Below, one piece after another: positions 10,375 to 21,602 of a stretch of DNA of 64,000 bases. The position numbers and the translations under genes were made by a program. Source of the DNA: Chondrus crispus (lineage: Eukaryota > Rhodophyta > Florideophyceae > Gigartinales > Gigartinaceae); assembly GCF_000350225.1 (NCBI RefSeq), contig NW_005179053.1:138232-202231 (forward strand), in the 5' to 3' direction. Numbering within the stretch: the first letter of the stretch is position 1; each line of letters starts with the position of its first letter. Under the pieces are notes generated by a model, which did not search any database, was not told the DNA's origin, and was given only the letters and a program-made list of their open reading frames with translations.

Positions 10375-12213
10375 GTGCCCAGCCTCAGAAGCTTAGGCAC
10401 CCCCGATCCGGCTGCACCAGTGGAAGCGCAGCCGGGTAACCGAACGGAAGTCCAGGCCATCTGCTTCTTCAAGAAGCAGAATTACAAGATCTCCGCGACG
10501 GTTGGTCAGAAGCAGGCGTTGATGGTCGCCATCACACCAGTGCTGGACTCAGGAGCCGGCCCGAACCTCATCCATTTACGGTGTGTCGCCGAGTCGTGGC
10601 GACCATCGATAAAACCGGTTCGGAGCCCAGCGCTCATCGATGCGTCAAACTGCGCGATGAAGGCACTAGGGGAAATCCCCCTGCTCGTCCGAATCGGTGA
10701 GTTTGTGGCGCGCGTCCCGTTCCTGGTAGTCACGAGCCTCGCCGTGGACTGTATCCTCGGTACGACCTTCCTGGATCGCCACGTCATGGCGATCCTCCCA
10801 CCGCAACGGAAGGTCGTGTTCCACGACGCGCCACCCGTGGCGTTAGTCGGAACAACCCCCTCGAGGCACGACCGCAAGATGGCCTCGAGGAGCACGGCAC
10901 AACAACTACCGCCGTCGGATAAACCCGAACGGAAGCAGGTGGCGTTCCCCGCCAACACACCGTCACGGAAGATCCGCCTCGTCAGAGGGGTGACAATTCC
11001 CCCGATGACGCAGGCCATGGTGAGGGTCGCCACGCCGGTTGGGGGGCTGTGTTTTTTACAGAACTCCCCAAAAACCGCGCACAGGAATTTGACACTCATG
11101 GCACAGGGGGTCATGGATGTTGCCCCCGAAAAACCGTTCTCGGTAATGCTCAGCAATTTTGGGCACCGCTCGGTTCACATCCCGAAGCATACCGTGGTCG
11201 GACTGGCTCTTCCGTCGCCCACTCACATCCTGACCCTTGGCGACTCGGCCGCGGAAGCGGCCGAAGCTAAGGAAGGGGGAGGGATATTTAATTCCAACCT
11301 CTCAACCGCAAAGGAGGGCGCGGAAGAAGCCGCTGACAACCGTACGGACAAGGGCGGGGCTGAACAAGCCACGCCGCCCAAGACGCACCCCGGGGCGGTT
11401 GGAACGGATAAACCCGAAGACAACGCCGCCCCTGAGGAGGACCCCAACGCCTGGCAGGAGGACGTCCACATCGGTGCCGAGGACAAGGAGGTACGCTCGG
11501 AGATCCTCGAGGTACTGTCCGAATTCAAGGACATGTGGACCGGCCGGCTGGGAAAAATCGGGGCCACGAAGCACCGGATTGAGCTCAAGCCCGGTGCTCG
11601 CCCGATTTACCAGGCGCCTTACCGCGCCGGACCAACCGCACGGGAAAAAGAGAAAACGGAGATCGACCGCATGCTCCGGGCAGGGGTAATCGAACCCGCC
11701 ACGGCCGAATGGGCAAGCCCCGTGGTATTTGTCCCTAAAAAGGATGGTACCATGCGGTTCTGTGTCGACTACAGAAAGCTCAACGCAGTCACCGTTCGGG
11801 ATTCCTATCCCTTGCCGAGGATGGACGAGTGCATCGATTCCCTCGGCGACGCTACTGTCTTTACCACGCTGGATTGCAACAGCGGGTATTGGCAAGTAGA
11901 AATCGCCGAGGAGGACCGCGACAAGACGACGTTCGCGTCGCATTGCGGGTTGTACCGTTTCCTCTGCATGCCGTTCGGTTTGAAGAACGCCCCTGCGACC
12001 TTTCAGCGGGCCGTCGACATCATACTGTCGCGGGTAAAATGGGAAACCGCTCTGGTCTACCTGGATGATGTTATCATCTACTCCAAGACCGTAACGGAAC
12101 ACGTCGCGCACGTCCGCGAGGTTCTACGCCTACTGCGGGAGCCGGGCGTGTCGCTGAAGCTGTCGAAGTGCGCCTTCTTCGACACCTCGGTCACCTACCT
12201 GGGACACGTTATT
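10375..12213 (+). pseudogene. pol: Element X Pol, protease and most of RT, 3' truncated
   Basis: Encodes the protease and reverse transcriptase part of a Gypsy polyprotein. The protease motif is VLDSGAGPNLI (near 10540), a normal D-S-G-A site. The RT blocks follow in order: VIEPATAEWASPVVFVPKKD (near 11690), RFCVDYRKLNAVT, the SGYWQVEI block (near 11882) and VYLDDVII with the catalytic YLDD (near 12057). The frame ends in the thumb region after YLGHV (near 12205), where the sequence turns into unrelated DNA, so RNase H and integrase are missing. An Ala/Pro/Glu-rich linker separates protease and RT (about 11240-11460). The start is uncertain; GTG at 10375 is only the first start-like codon. 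Confidence 0.85.
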
Positions 12214-12215
12214 CG

Positions 12216-14157
12216 ACCAGCCAGGCGCGCGCGGACTCCAGAGCCGCCGCGAGGGTGGTCGGTGCAGGGACGCCCGCGTAGCCGCACTCTATCTGCAGAG
12301 CACGCAGGGCGGCCTGCGCGTCCGGGACCAAGACGGGGGCTTCGTTCGCTGGTGCCACCACCGGAGCTCCATCGGCCGCTACCGAGGGGGTCTGCGTCCC
12401 CGTCGCGGTCATTTCGCTGACGGGGAAGACGGCAGAGCCCGGCACCGATCCGGTAGCTGCCGCAGGAAGGCTATCCCCCGCGGGCTCGACAGCAGGAACC
12501 CCGCGAGGGGCCCCCACTGGGGCGGGGTCCGTGACCGGCATTTCCATGACCGGCGTCTCCGTGGCCGGCGGTGGCGACTCTGTANNNNNNNNNNNNNNNN
12601 NNNNNNNNNNNNNNNNNNNNNNNNNNNNNNNNNNNNNNNNNNNNNNNNNNNNNNNNNNNNNNNNNNNNNNNNNNNNNNNNNNNNNNNNNNNNNNNNNNNN
12701 NNNNNNNNNNNNNNNNNNNNNNNNNNNNNNNNNNNNGGGGTGGTGCTGCTGCGTGTCTGCACGAGTTGTGGCGAGGGTGAGGCTTCGATGCAAGGGCGGA
12801 CTGGGGATGGGTACCTGTCCGCAAATTTGCGGAGCTGAAGGAGTGGGGCAAGTGCCCGCGATTCGTTGGTTGCGGGAATGGTGTATGTAATACATACACC
12901 ATACTTACTATGTATGTGTTCTGGTTCCGGGGGGGGGGGGGGCTGCAGAAGCCCCGCCGACAACCGGAAGAGAGAGCCTCGCTCGCCGGGTTCGTTCCCG
13001 TTCCGGCTCGCCAGGCGAGGGTCCGGGCACTTGGTGAAGAACGGGAGGCCGTCCCGTGCGGCGTGTAGGAAACACAGCAACGCCAGGACGGCCCACTCCG
13101 AGAGCAAGATGGCGTCGATCAGACGACGCATCCCGGGCGTCGCCTCTCGCCCGAAGGAACCGTCCGGCATCCACCGCGCTGCGGCATACGCCAGCACGCT
13201 GGGGGTGGGGACGCAGAGGTACTGTGGAGTCTCCAGATCGCTCCAACCGTTCGGTAGGGCTGGGTATAGCCGCCCCCTAGCGCCCGTGGGCACGGAGAAG
13301 AACTCCGTCGTGTGCCACATATGGAAGTACGCATCGGCGCGGCGACACCGCAGCCGGCTCTCCTTGGCGGAATTCTCGCCCCACCGTACACGGTCGGCCA
13401 CACTGTACCACCGGTCGAACGGGCGGGGGAAGGCCACCAACTGCACGTGGGGCTTAGGATCCACATCCCCGCCGAACCTCTCGAAGAGGTCGAACAACCG
13501 CGAATGGTACTGGTCCTCTCCCGCACAGCGGATGTAGAGAAGATCCGAACGGGAATCCGCCATTACGCGGTGTGGTACGTGGACCCAGCGGGTCCTCCAA
13601 GCGGCCAAGCGGTTGTCTTGGCGGATTCGTCCGCGAGGGGAGGGCGTGCGGATACCCCGCCGCCTGGGGATGGCCCCAAACCGAGCGGCATCGGGAAAGG
13701 CCGTTCCGATGTAAGCCTCGACGGACATCTGCGGCTGTGCCTGTGAGGGGTTGCGACCCCCCCGGGGAACCCGGTGGTCTAAGTCGGCCCCGGGCAACAG
13801 ACTCCGAACGGCACGAACACCCGTCCGGAGCCAGCCGGATGGCGGCGCCTCTGTCGCCGGGGGCGTGGTCGCGTACGGGTCCGGCGGTACCGGGCTGACA
13901 CCCGCCCCGGCCACTGTCTGCCCCGTGGCTACAACCCAGTCGGGAGACCGTCTCAGTACGGTCATCTCACCGACTTGGGGAGCCCGGGCTGAGCGCGGAG
14001 GGCGCGGCAGGGACCCCTGGACGACGGGAGGGCTGCGCGAGGGGGCAACCCCCGCGCCCGAAGCCCGCACCCGCGGGGCTGCGATGCTCGCCGCGGGTCG
14101 ATTCACGGGGCCCGCCGCCAGCGCCGGGTGAAAGGTAGGGGCCGGCGCGGCCGGCAC
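12216..14157 (-). CDS. Gene 1: uncharacterised protein, Pro-rich N-terminus, gap inside
   Basis: I do not recognise this gene. On the minus strand it reads: Pro/Ala/Arg-rich N-terminal region; a denser region with Trp, Tyr and Arg (WRTRWVHVP, then RCRRADAYFHMWHTTEFF); a hydrophobic segment (LLSEWAVLALLCFLHA); a Pro run (QPPPPPEPEH); a low-complexity Pro/Ala/Val/Thr linker; and a short helical C-terminus ending ALESARAWLVE. The linker is broken by 152 N, so the reading frame across the gap is unknown. No ATG opens the frame; the upstream in-frame stop is followed only by GTG near 14157, so the start may lie in another exon or the copy may be broken. Its order of parts and some motifs resemble gene 2. 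The 3' end coincides with the truncation of element X. Confidence 0.45.
12585..12736. other. Assembly gap (152 N)
   Basis: Unresolved bases inside gene 1. A run of about fourteen G lies about 190 bases to the right (12929-12942), so slippage or a hard-to-sequence stretch is likely. The true gap length is not known. Confidence 0.99.
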
Positions 14158-15093
14158 CGTAGGGAGCTGAGCCCGAGGGGGGTGACCCCGCTCGGACGGT
14201 CAGTTGTCCATGCAGAAGGAGGATAGGGGGAGGAAACGAGATGTGGAGGTGGAGAAAGGGGGGTGCGTGGTGTGGAGTGATGTGGGAGAAAAGGAAAGCG
14301 TGAGGGGACCCATTGCCGCGCCAGGGGATCCGACGCGGTTAAATACCAAAAACTCCATGGGCTCCCCCATGGAGTTGGCCGTAGTCCGCCCGCGCCCCCG
14401 TGGTCGGCGCGGACTTCTCCGTACGGATGGGACACCCTGCCAGCCGGTCATGTCAACCCCCGGCCGCGACGAGGACGTGTCGCGAAGTAAGGAAGGGGGT
14501 CTGTGGTACAACTCCACACCGCGACCCCCGGCGGGAGATGAGAACCGCCGAGACGGGCGGTTACTACTGTAGTAATCGTGCACGCGCCCTCTGCGAGCAC
14601 AGTAGTACCTCCACGGCGTACACGTGACACAACCGTTGGCGCCGGTCGTGGCCACGGGCACACGTGTGCGACCCATCCGGTAAGTAATTAGCAATTAGTG
14701 GTTAATGGCACAAATTAGCCAATTTAGTACAGTAGCTGGTATACAGTATGTAACAGCTACTGTAGCGGGACAGGTGTCCTGGCGTCCCACTTAGGGGTTA
14801 AGACCAGGGGCACCTGCCCCGTTCCAGTAAACGGGGGCAGACTCGCCTCCCTTCCCTTTACGGCTTTTTGCTAACTCCGTCCGGTTTTACCTCTAAGTCT
14901 CAGGCTTCTAACCCGTCACCGGCCGTCCGGATCTAACACCACCGACCGGCTGCGCGTCACCGGCCACGTGAGCCTTCCCTCTTTTCGAGTCCTTCCGAAC
15001 GGTTTGCGCTCGCGTGGGTTACCCAGCGGCGCGCGCTCCCTTACCTCTAACCCCCCTCGTTCCGAGTGGTCGGGACGAAGGTAGTTATACCAC
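14158..15093. other. No gene seen (936 bp)
   Basis: Sequence upstream of gene 1 on the minus strand. It contains an AT-rich block (about 14680-14760) with short CTACTGTA-type inverted repeats like those in the Gypsy LTRs, but no coding frame or LTR boundary that I can support. It may hold the promoter of gene 1 or the remains of an LTR. Confidence 0.5.
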
Positions 15094-16300
15094 ATGTGTG
15101 AGTGAAGGTGTTGGTGCCGAGGTTTACTTGGAGCCGTCTTTCGGCGATGCTTATACATTTTGAGTGTTACACTATCCCATTACTTTGGCACCTGGTAAAC
15201 CGTACTCACCATATGCGCGACCAAGCGCGGTCCTCTTCTGGCCCGTCGACACTGTTCTATTTCCACCTTACGAATTGACTATTGACTATCAGTGCACAAC
15301 AGTTTCTACACATTTCGAGTGACTGTAAACCATGGCCCTATGCATGCAATCGTTTCACACCTTACTAATCTGCATCCAGACATGACAGAATATATTCTTG
15401 CACAATGAACAACTTGGCATCTCTCTATTTCCAACAACGCAAAGTCCTGTCATATCTCAGTCCCCATACATGCCCTTGTTTCGTACCTTACTAATTTCGG
15501 TACACACTGCCAGACAACTATCACGGATAGCAACAATGTGCATCCAGACTTTCTACACATCTCACGTGATATCCGATGTGAATCACACGAGTACTGTCAT
15601 CAACTTGCATCCAACGGCGCACCATAACGAGAGCACAGTACAACGTCGCATGCTGACGAGAGTGTAGTACAACGGCACATGCTGATGCAAGGGTCGCATA
15701 CAGCGTGACGCGTACACTGAATACTCACGTAAGTACATGTCTCTTGCGAGAAATACTTGTTGTACTTTTAATTCACAACATGTACTGTGTTCGGACACGC
15801 GCCGGACCGTATGTAGGCGACGTGTACAAGTGTACGTACACGCAGCAACCTGGCGATGTGTACATTTGTACACCGCACACAAGTGTCCAGCGCCAAGGCC
15901 ACCCGTAATTACCCATTACAACCATGGTGAACAACTTGAAACCCCCGAAATGATGTAATTAAAACGTATACGGATCATTCAAGATATATCACCAGCATGA
16001 CTGCATATAAGTGGACAATAACAGACCAATAGAATTGCAGCATACGAACCGACACCCAATAGATTTGCAGTATTCCCTGTGTAGCCCTATAACGGTTCGG
16101 GCCAAATGCAAATTTTCGGCATTTATGCAAATTTGCATAACCCTCCAAAAGTCCATTTTCGTCCCCAGAACCCCAAAATCTGAGAATTTACACGTGTCAT
16201 GTGGCGATATGGGGTGAGGGTCCGGACTGTCGAGTCATGTACACGTGTCGCTCGATTTTGCACTTTCCAGATAACAGCATGTGGTCGCACATTTTCAATA
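15094..16300 (-). repeat. R2: Copia LTR, truncated at one end
   Basis: Closest to R4 and R5 (the 1251-bp subtype). It ends in TTTTCAATA at 16300 on the plus strand like the others, but lacks the TAATGGTAGG end; similarity starts at the TGTGTGAGTGAAGG motif near 15094. No target duplication can be tested. It lies just before the leader of element C, and may have displaced the 5' LTR of C. Confidence 0.85.
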
Positions 16301-16381
16301 AAAAGTGGTCTGGGTAACGGACACTTTTTTATTTTCTTTTGTCTGTAACTTTTTTGCTGCTAAGGTCTGCTCGTACGAGCG

Positions 16382-18688
16382 ATGTCAACAAGCGCACCCG
16401 GGGACGTCGGTCCCAGGGCGAGCAGAGCCGGATCGGCACGAGCGTCGAGGATCCCGAGGGGTCCTCGCACCCGGAGCCAGGCCAATACGGCCACGGACCC
16501 CGGGGATCAAGAATCCTCTACGGGGATAGCCGCCGACAAGACTGACCTCGACGAGAAGTTGGAGAAGATGAGCAGCGAAATTCGCGAAGAAGCGAAGAAA
16601 AATCTCGAGGCTGAATTAGCCCTCGTCCGGAAGCAACTGGAGTTGCAAGCATCCGAGTTCCACACCGTTTTGGGAGAGCTGTCGGCTCGAGTGGATCTCG
16701 TCGAGAAGGAGCGAGGTGAGGCGACCGATGGTCTGGAGCCGGAGGTCCTAGTCTCGTTGAAAATTTCGGTCAAGGACGCGAGGCGCGACGCGAATCAAGC
16801 CTTGGAGTCCTTAGGAAAATTTAGAACAAGCATCGATGACCGATTCGATCGCGCCGCGCAACGTCTCAAGGACCTCGAGCAGGCCGCGGATCAAGCTCCG
16901 CAAGGATCGGACGACGAGCCGCTCCCTTCGGGTAGAGAGGACGACCGTCGGTCGAAGAAGGACAAGCCCGCTCGGCAGCGGAGTTCTAAGTCGAAGCCCT
17001 CGAAGAAGGACAAGCGACGTGCAAGCAAGGGTCACTGTAGTGACGATCCGGAGAACCGCGACTCACAGTCGGAGTCGCTTGGTCCCTCCGAAGATGGTAA
17101 CGGCGGTTCGTCGAACCATTCAGGCGATTCCGAACGCCGTTCAGAGGACGGAAACGGAATTTCGTCAAGCAAGAAAATTTCCTCCAGACGAGGCGGAGTC
17201 ACTTCGTCCGCCTCGCGGAGAGACAAGGACGCGGAGCCCGAAGATGTCGCAACGCGGCGCGGGCCGCGATGGGAGGAGTTGGAGGAGCTGAATCCGACCA
17301 ACTACCTCTTCAAGAAGTTACTTTCGTACCGAACGTACCGCTTGCGGAACCCGCAGACATATTTGTCAAGTTCCCGGCGGACCGCCGTGCGAAAAATTAG
17401 GAGAGATATTCCACCTAAGGTGAAGAAGGACAACACGTTCACAGGAGAAGACGGGGTCCTTGTGTTGGATTTTTTGGCAAAGTTAGTTCAAGAGTTTGAT
17501 ACTCAAGAAATGAACGAGGGGCAAGCGATCCGCCTGTTGCCTGAATTTTTAAGCGGCATCGCCTTGAGACAGTACACTTCGCTGTCTCAGACGGCCGGGG
17601 CCCATCACGGAAAGATATCCGTTTGGCCGGAGGCCGTACAGTGGTTGTTGAGGAGTTTCGCAACCGACGACGCGATCCGTCAAGCCGTGCTCGCATTGCA
17701 AGAAGTTCAGCAAAGACCGTCTGAAGACGAGATGGAATTTTATATCCGTCTGACGGACGCAAGCAACCGATGTGGAAACGTGTATTCGATGGAAGAACAG
17801 ATGACGATGTTTATTGAAGGACTCGATTCGAGTATCAAGCCGATGGTATCTCAATACCGGCAAGACAATCGGGACGTTTCATTTTTGAGACTAGTGAATT
17901 ACGCGAAGGCGCATGGCTCGGCGAGCCGCGCTAAGGACAAGAAGACCAAGAAGGTCACGATTCAGACGCCGTCGACGTTCAGGGCGGGGAAGAAGCCGAG
18001 GGCTTCTTATCCCGGTCGCAAAATTCACGCCGCAGTCCATTTAGCCGAGTCCATGTCCGCGTCAGATGAGCGCGGTGCGCATGGAAGTAGCGAAGATCAC
18101 TACGAAGGAGCGTTAGTAGCCGAAGGCGAGTTCATTGAGCCATCGGAGGGCTACGGACACGAGGACTACGGGGACAGCGGGTCGTCAACTTTGCCGACGC
18201 CTGCATACACGACGGAGTCGTTTTCAGAGCCCACGGATCCCGTGATGATGTTTCGGGGGCGCGGCCACACGCCGGCGCCGCGAATTCCGATGGAAGACAA
18301 GGGTACGACGTTTCGAAGGCCGGGCTGGATGGGAAGGCCGCAACGCCAAGGCAGGCCGCCGGCCCGTGGAGGACCTAGGACGCCGTATCCCGTCAAGACG
18401 CACGGTCTGGTGTGCTATCATTGCTATGAAAAGGGGCACGCCGCGCCAACGTGCATTGTTTCCCTCTGGGAAATGCACCGAGTTTTGGAAAATTACGAGG
18501 CGCTGTCTCCGATGGAGAGGTTAGGGATACCATCGACGAGTTACCTGAAGGTCAAGAATTGGTTCGATTCGCAGACGGCGAGCACGCCGAGTGCTTCAAC
18601 GCCGAGGTCGAACCAACCCTTCAGAGGGCCCACCGCGGGGCCCGCGTCGTCGGATGTGAGAAGGATCCCGCAACGGCAGGAAAACTAG
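16382..18688 (+). CDS. gag: Element C Gag (768 aa)
   Basis: Retrotransposon capsid and nucleocapsid protein, uninterrupted. Start at the ATG at 16382 (STSAPGDVGP). Residues about 55-170 are Glu/Lys/Leu-rich and probably a coiled coil; about 175-300 are a highly charged Ser/Lys/Asp/Arg-rich stretch. The capsid-like part is about 305-540 (YRTYRLRNPQTYL, then LVLDFLAKLVQEFDTQEMN). A zinc knuckle CYHCYEKGHAAPTC (C-x2-C-x4-H-x4-C) lies at about residues 678-691. The protein ends at TAG 18686-18688. The pol frame overlaps its last 237 bases in the -1 frame, so a frameshift is the likely route to Pol. Confidence 0.88.
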   Translation: MSTSAPGDVGPRASRAGSARASRIPRGPRTRSQANTATDPGDQESSTGIAADKTDLDEKLEKMSSEIREEAKKNLEAELALVRKQLELQASEFHTVLGELSARVDLVEKERGEATDGLEPEVLVSLKISVKDARRDANQALESLGKFRTSIDDRFDRAAQRLKDLEQAADQAPQGSDDEPLPSGREDDRRSKKDKPARQRSSKSKPSKKDKRRASKGHCSDDPENRDSQSESLGPSEDGNGGSSNHSGDSERRSEDGNGISSSKKISSRRGGVTSSASRRDKDAEPEDVATRRGPRWEELEELNPTNYLFKKLLSYRTYRLRNPQTYLSSSRRTAVRKIRRDIPPKVKKDNTFTGEDGVLVLDFLAKLVQEFDTQEMNEGQAIRLLPEFLSGIALRQYTSLSQTAGAHHGKISVWPEAVQWLLRSFATDDAIRQAVLALQEVQQRPSEDEMEFYIRLTDASNRCGNVYSMEEQMTMFIEGLDSSIKPMVSQYRQDNRDVSFLRLVNYAKAHGSASRAKDKKTKKVTIQTPSTFRAGKKPRASYPGRKIHAAVHLAESMSASDERGAHGSSEDHYEGALVAEGEFIEPSEGYGHEDYGDSGSSTLPTPAYTTESFSEPTDPVMMFRGRGHTPAPRIPMEDKGTTFRRPGWMGRPQRQGRPPARGGPRTPYPVKTHGLVCYHCYEKGHAAPTCIVSLWEMHRVLENYEALSPMERLGIPSTSYLKVKNWFDSQTASTPSASTPRSNQPFRGPTAGPASSDVRRIPQRQEN

Positions 18689-20880
18689 AGAGGGGAATCT
18701 CGCATGAGTCGCGAGAGGCACAGGGTCGACGTACTGTGCCCGGGGCTCAGCCCCGTTGCCCGTCTCTAAAGGAAAAATCAGGCCTCGAGGAGGAGGTTGT
18801 TGGATTGGTGGATAAACCCAAAGGGCCAGCTCAAGTCAAGAAAATTTTGAGCCGAGCCCGAGATCATCCGCTGGAAGAAGTTCGAAGACCCTGGTACAGG
18901 GTTAAGCGAAGGGAGTGTCCCGAGAAGATTTTGGTCCTTGCGCGAAAGAACTACAAAGTTTACGCGGACATCGGACCCACAATTGGATTGATGAGCCGGG
19001 TGTTGTCTGTTTTAGACACCGGCGCGGGACCAAACCTTGTGCGAAAATCGGAACTCCCAGTTGGAATGGAATCTCTAGTGTCCTACGGACCGACCCAAGA
19101 TATCGGCGACGCGAACAATAGGCCACTCCGGACTCTCGGCACAATTAGAATGCCTGTGAGGCTTGGAAAATTTGTGGCCGTAGCCGAGTTTATTGTATGC
19201 GAAAAACTAGCCGTCCCGCTAATTCTAGGCGCGGACTACTGTGACCGGTTTGTGGAAGCAATTTATCCAAGGAAGAAAACGGTTGAGTTGGCGGATTTCT
19301 CGGAGGTTCCGATAGTTAGGCGGTTCTCGACGAGAAAAGGGAAGAAGAATCTCGTCGCGGGAGAGGACGAGAATGATGGAAAGGGGGAGCGAATTTCCCC
19401 TAAGGTAAAAGTGGCAAGAGCCACAACTATCGAGCCAGGGACGCAACGCGTCGTGGAATGCACCTCGAAGAGGGCGGGCTTGGTGGTGGTTCAGCCGTAC
19501 TCGTCGTTGTACGAAAGGCACGGGTTGACGTGCACGAATGGTGTCGTTCAGGTTGAGCCTGACAGGCCATTTCGTTTACTCGTTGCGAATTTTAGGACGT
19601 ACCCTGTCATGGTGCAAAAAGGCGAAGTGGTGGCAGAATTATTACCGCACCCGAGAGCCGCGCTCGAGAGCAAAACCACCATTGGTGAAGTTCTCGGAAT
19701 TCAAGAAAGGAAGAACGAAATTTTCCTAATTCCCCCAAGACGCCTACGGACGAGACAAGAGGCGAACCGTCGGATCAAGCGCGCGAGGACCAGCCAGAAG
19801 AACGGTCGGCAGAGCTCTCCGCGTCGGCATCTACGAAGCCGCAACGCAGGATTGAGCCGCCACCGCCGGACGTGGAGGACCTCGACCTGAGCCACGTGCC
19901 GGAACGGCTGCGCGAGCGGTTCCGTCGGATGTTGAAGAAGTATTCAAGGATGTGGGATGGGACGCTTGGCGAAATTAATACCACCGTCCATCGGATCGAG
20001 TTGATACCCGAGACTCGCCCCATCGCACAAGCCCCGTATCGGGCCGGACCTAGAGCCCGCGAAGTAGAAGATGCAGAGGTGCAGAAGATGTTGGAGGCAG
20101 GAGTGATAGAACCAGCGCAGTCAGAATGGGCGTCGCCCGTGTTGCTGGTGCCAAAGCCGGATGGGTCAATGCGTTTTTGCGTAGACTACCGCAGGCTGAA
20201 CGCAGTAACGGTGAAAGACACGTACCGCTTACCGCGCATGGATGAGTGCCTGGACTCGCTTGGTAACACCAAGGTTTTCTCCGCGTTGGACGCGATTTCG
20301 GGATATTGGCAGATGCCTATCTCTGAGGGCGACCGCGACAAGACCGCATTTTCGTGTCACTCAGGACTGTATCGCATCTCAAGAATGCCCTTCGGGCTAA
20401 CTAACGCGCCAGCGACGTTTCAGAGAGCAATGGATATCCTGCTCTCTCCGTTCCGTTGGAAATGCTGTTTGGTGTATCTAGACGACATAATCATTTTTAG
20501 CAAGTGGTGGGAAGAGCACATCGTGCACGTGGATGAAATACTTTCCGTATTGGAAAAGGCAGGTGTCAAGCTCAAGCTTCGCAAGTGCGAATTTTTCGTG
20601 GAAAAGATCAAGTACCTGGGCCACGTCGTCCGCCCAGGTACGCTAGAAGTCGATGCCGCGCGAACCGCCGCGTTGGAACGAGTGCGGTACCCGCGAACAC
20701 AGACACAGCTCAGGAGCTTCCTGGGACTCTGCAATGTCTACCGCAGGTTCGTTCCGCATTATGCGAAAATCGCGCGGCCTCTAAACCAACTACTGAAGAA
20801 AGGACAACCGGTCCAGTTGGAAGGACTCGACGAACCATGCAAGAAAGCTTTTCATAAGCTCAAGGACGCCATCTTGGCAC
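18451..20880 (+). pseudogene. pol: Element C Pol, first part (protease and RT), frameshifted and interrupted
   Basis: The first frame carries the protease with VLDTGAGPNLV (near 19009), a canonical D-T-G-A site. The reading moves to another frame between about 19690 and 19870, in a low-complexity linker. The second frame carries RT: VIEPAQSEWASPVLLVPKPD (near 20106), SGYWQMPI (near 20301), YLDDIIIF (near 20476) and YLGHVVRPG (near 20614), then the connection to RNase H, cut at 20880 by element B. The frame change could be a mutation or a sequencing error. The missing remainder continues at 31887, where the codon phase is preserved across the 11,001-bp insert plus duplication. Confidence 0.85.
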
Positions 20881-20885
20881 CGCCG
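20881..20885. repeat. Target-site duplication CGCCG, left copy (element B)
   Basis: CGCCG here and again at 31882-31886, directly outside the two 640-bp LTRs. Taking one copy, the C pol frame continues without loss of a codon. Confidence 0.95.
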
Positions 20886-21525
20886 TGTAGCATAACCGCC
20901 GGCTACTGTACTATACATTAGATTTAGAATTAGATCTAACGCTGTAAGGTACGGACCTTACAGCGTGCGCGCGAGCATACCTTACGGCGCGCGCGCACCA
21001 ACACGTGTATCCCACGTGTAGCACACGTATGCTGTCAGCCCCGACGGCTGACAGCGTTACAGTGCGGGCCGGCCCGCAGTGTATACAGTAAGCCGACTAC
21101 AGTACAGTCCGTACTGTACTGTAGACGGTAAATTAACTTGTACAATAAATATAGGGAGCGACCGCCGGCGGGGAGGGCTAGGACAGGCAACCCTCCACCG
21201 ACGGTCGACCACCCAGCTTACTCTACTCACACCGCCGTTCCGCGAGTAGTTACCACCGAGCGGGTAGAGGACGCGCGCGACACCGCGGCGAGCTGCGATC
21301 CGCCTCCGCCCGTCAGTACCGGATCGTCAACCGGTACTGCTCCGGGGCGTCGAGGCGTCGATCCACTCGCCTACGCGCGCATCCCCGCCGACCACGCTCT
21401 ACCACCCGCTACCGGCCCGCTTCCGGTGGCGTTGGTTGGTTCAAGACCCTCGGTACGCCGATCCGGGGTCTTCCGCCGAACATCGCGAACACCCCCTCCG
21501 CCGTGTGTGGGGTGTTTATGCGACA
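20886..21525 (+). repeat. 5' LTR of element B (640 bp)
   Basis: Starts TGTAGCATAACC, ends GTTTATGCGACA. A TATA-like AATAAATATAG (21142-21152) precedes a GCGACCGCCGGCGG block shared with the A and E LTRs, so it is the probable core promoter. Four hairpins stand in a row: 20939-20966 (12-bp arms), 21031-21055 (10-bp arms GCTGTCAGCC and GGCTGACAGC), 21060-21081 (one mismatch here, perfect in the 3' LTR) and 21097-21124. The second one is also in the E LTR. Confidence 0.95.
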
Positions 21526-21526
21526 C

Positions 21527-21544
21527 TGGTCTCCCGACCTAGAA
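21527..21544 (+). other. Primer-binding site of element B
   Basis: TGGTCTCCCGACCTAGAA, one base after the LTR, identical to those of A and E. The primer tRNA is not identified. Confidence 0.78.
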
Positions 21545-21602
21545 GACCTTTAAGATCACGCCGAGAAGGTTGTCCTTTACCTCCGCGTCCGTACGCGTTG
21601 AG

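Larger units (their letters stand above)
7514..12213 (+). mobile_element. Element X: decayed Ty3/Gypsy-type retrotransposon, truncated in RT
   Basis: Contains a frameshifted gag, a solo Copia LTR inserted in that gag, and pol up to the RT thumb. No LTR of its own is present. Its left edge is the 5' LTR of element A, and its right edge is a sharp change at about 12213, just after the YLGHVIRP motif of RT. Its protease (DSGAG) and gag are nearer to element C than to A, B and E. Confidence 0.85.

Noticed and set aside
16320-16360. T-rich leaders near 16320, 35710, 36405 and 38440 considered as remnants of a common LTR
   Set aside because: They share composition, but I could not align them over a useful length.
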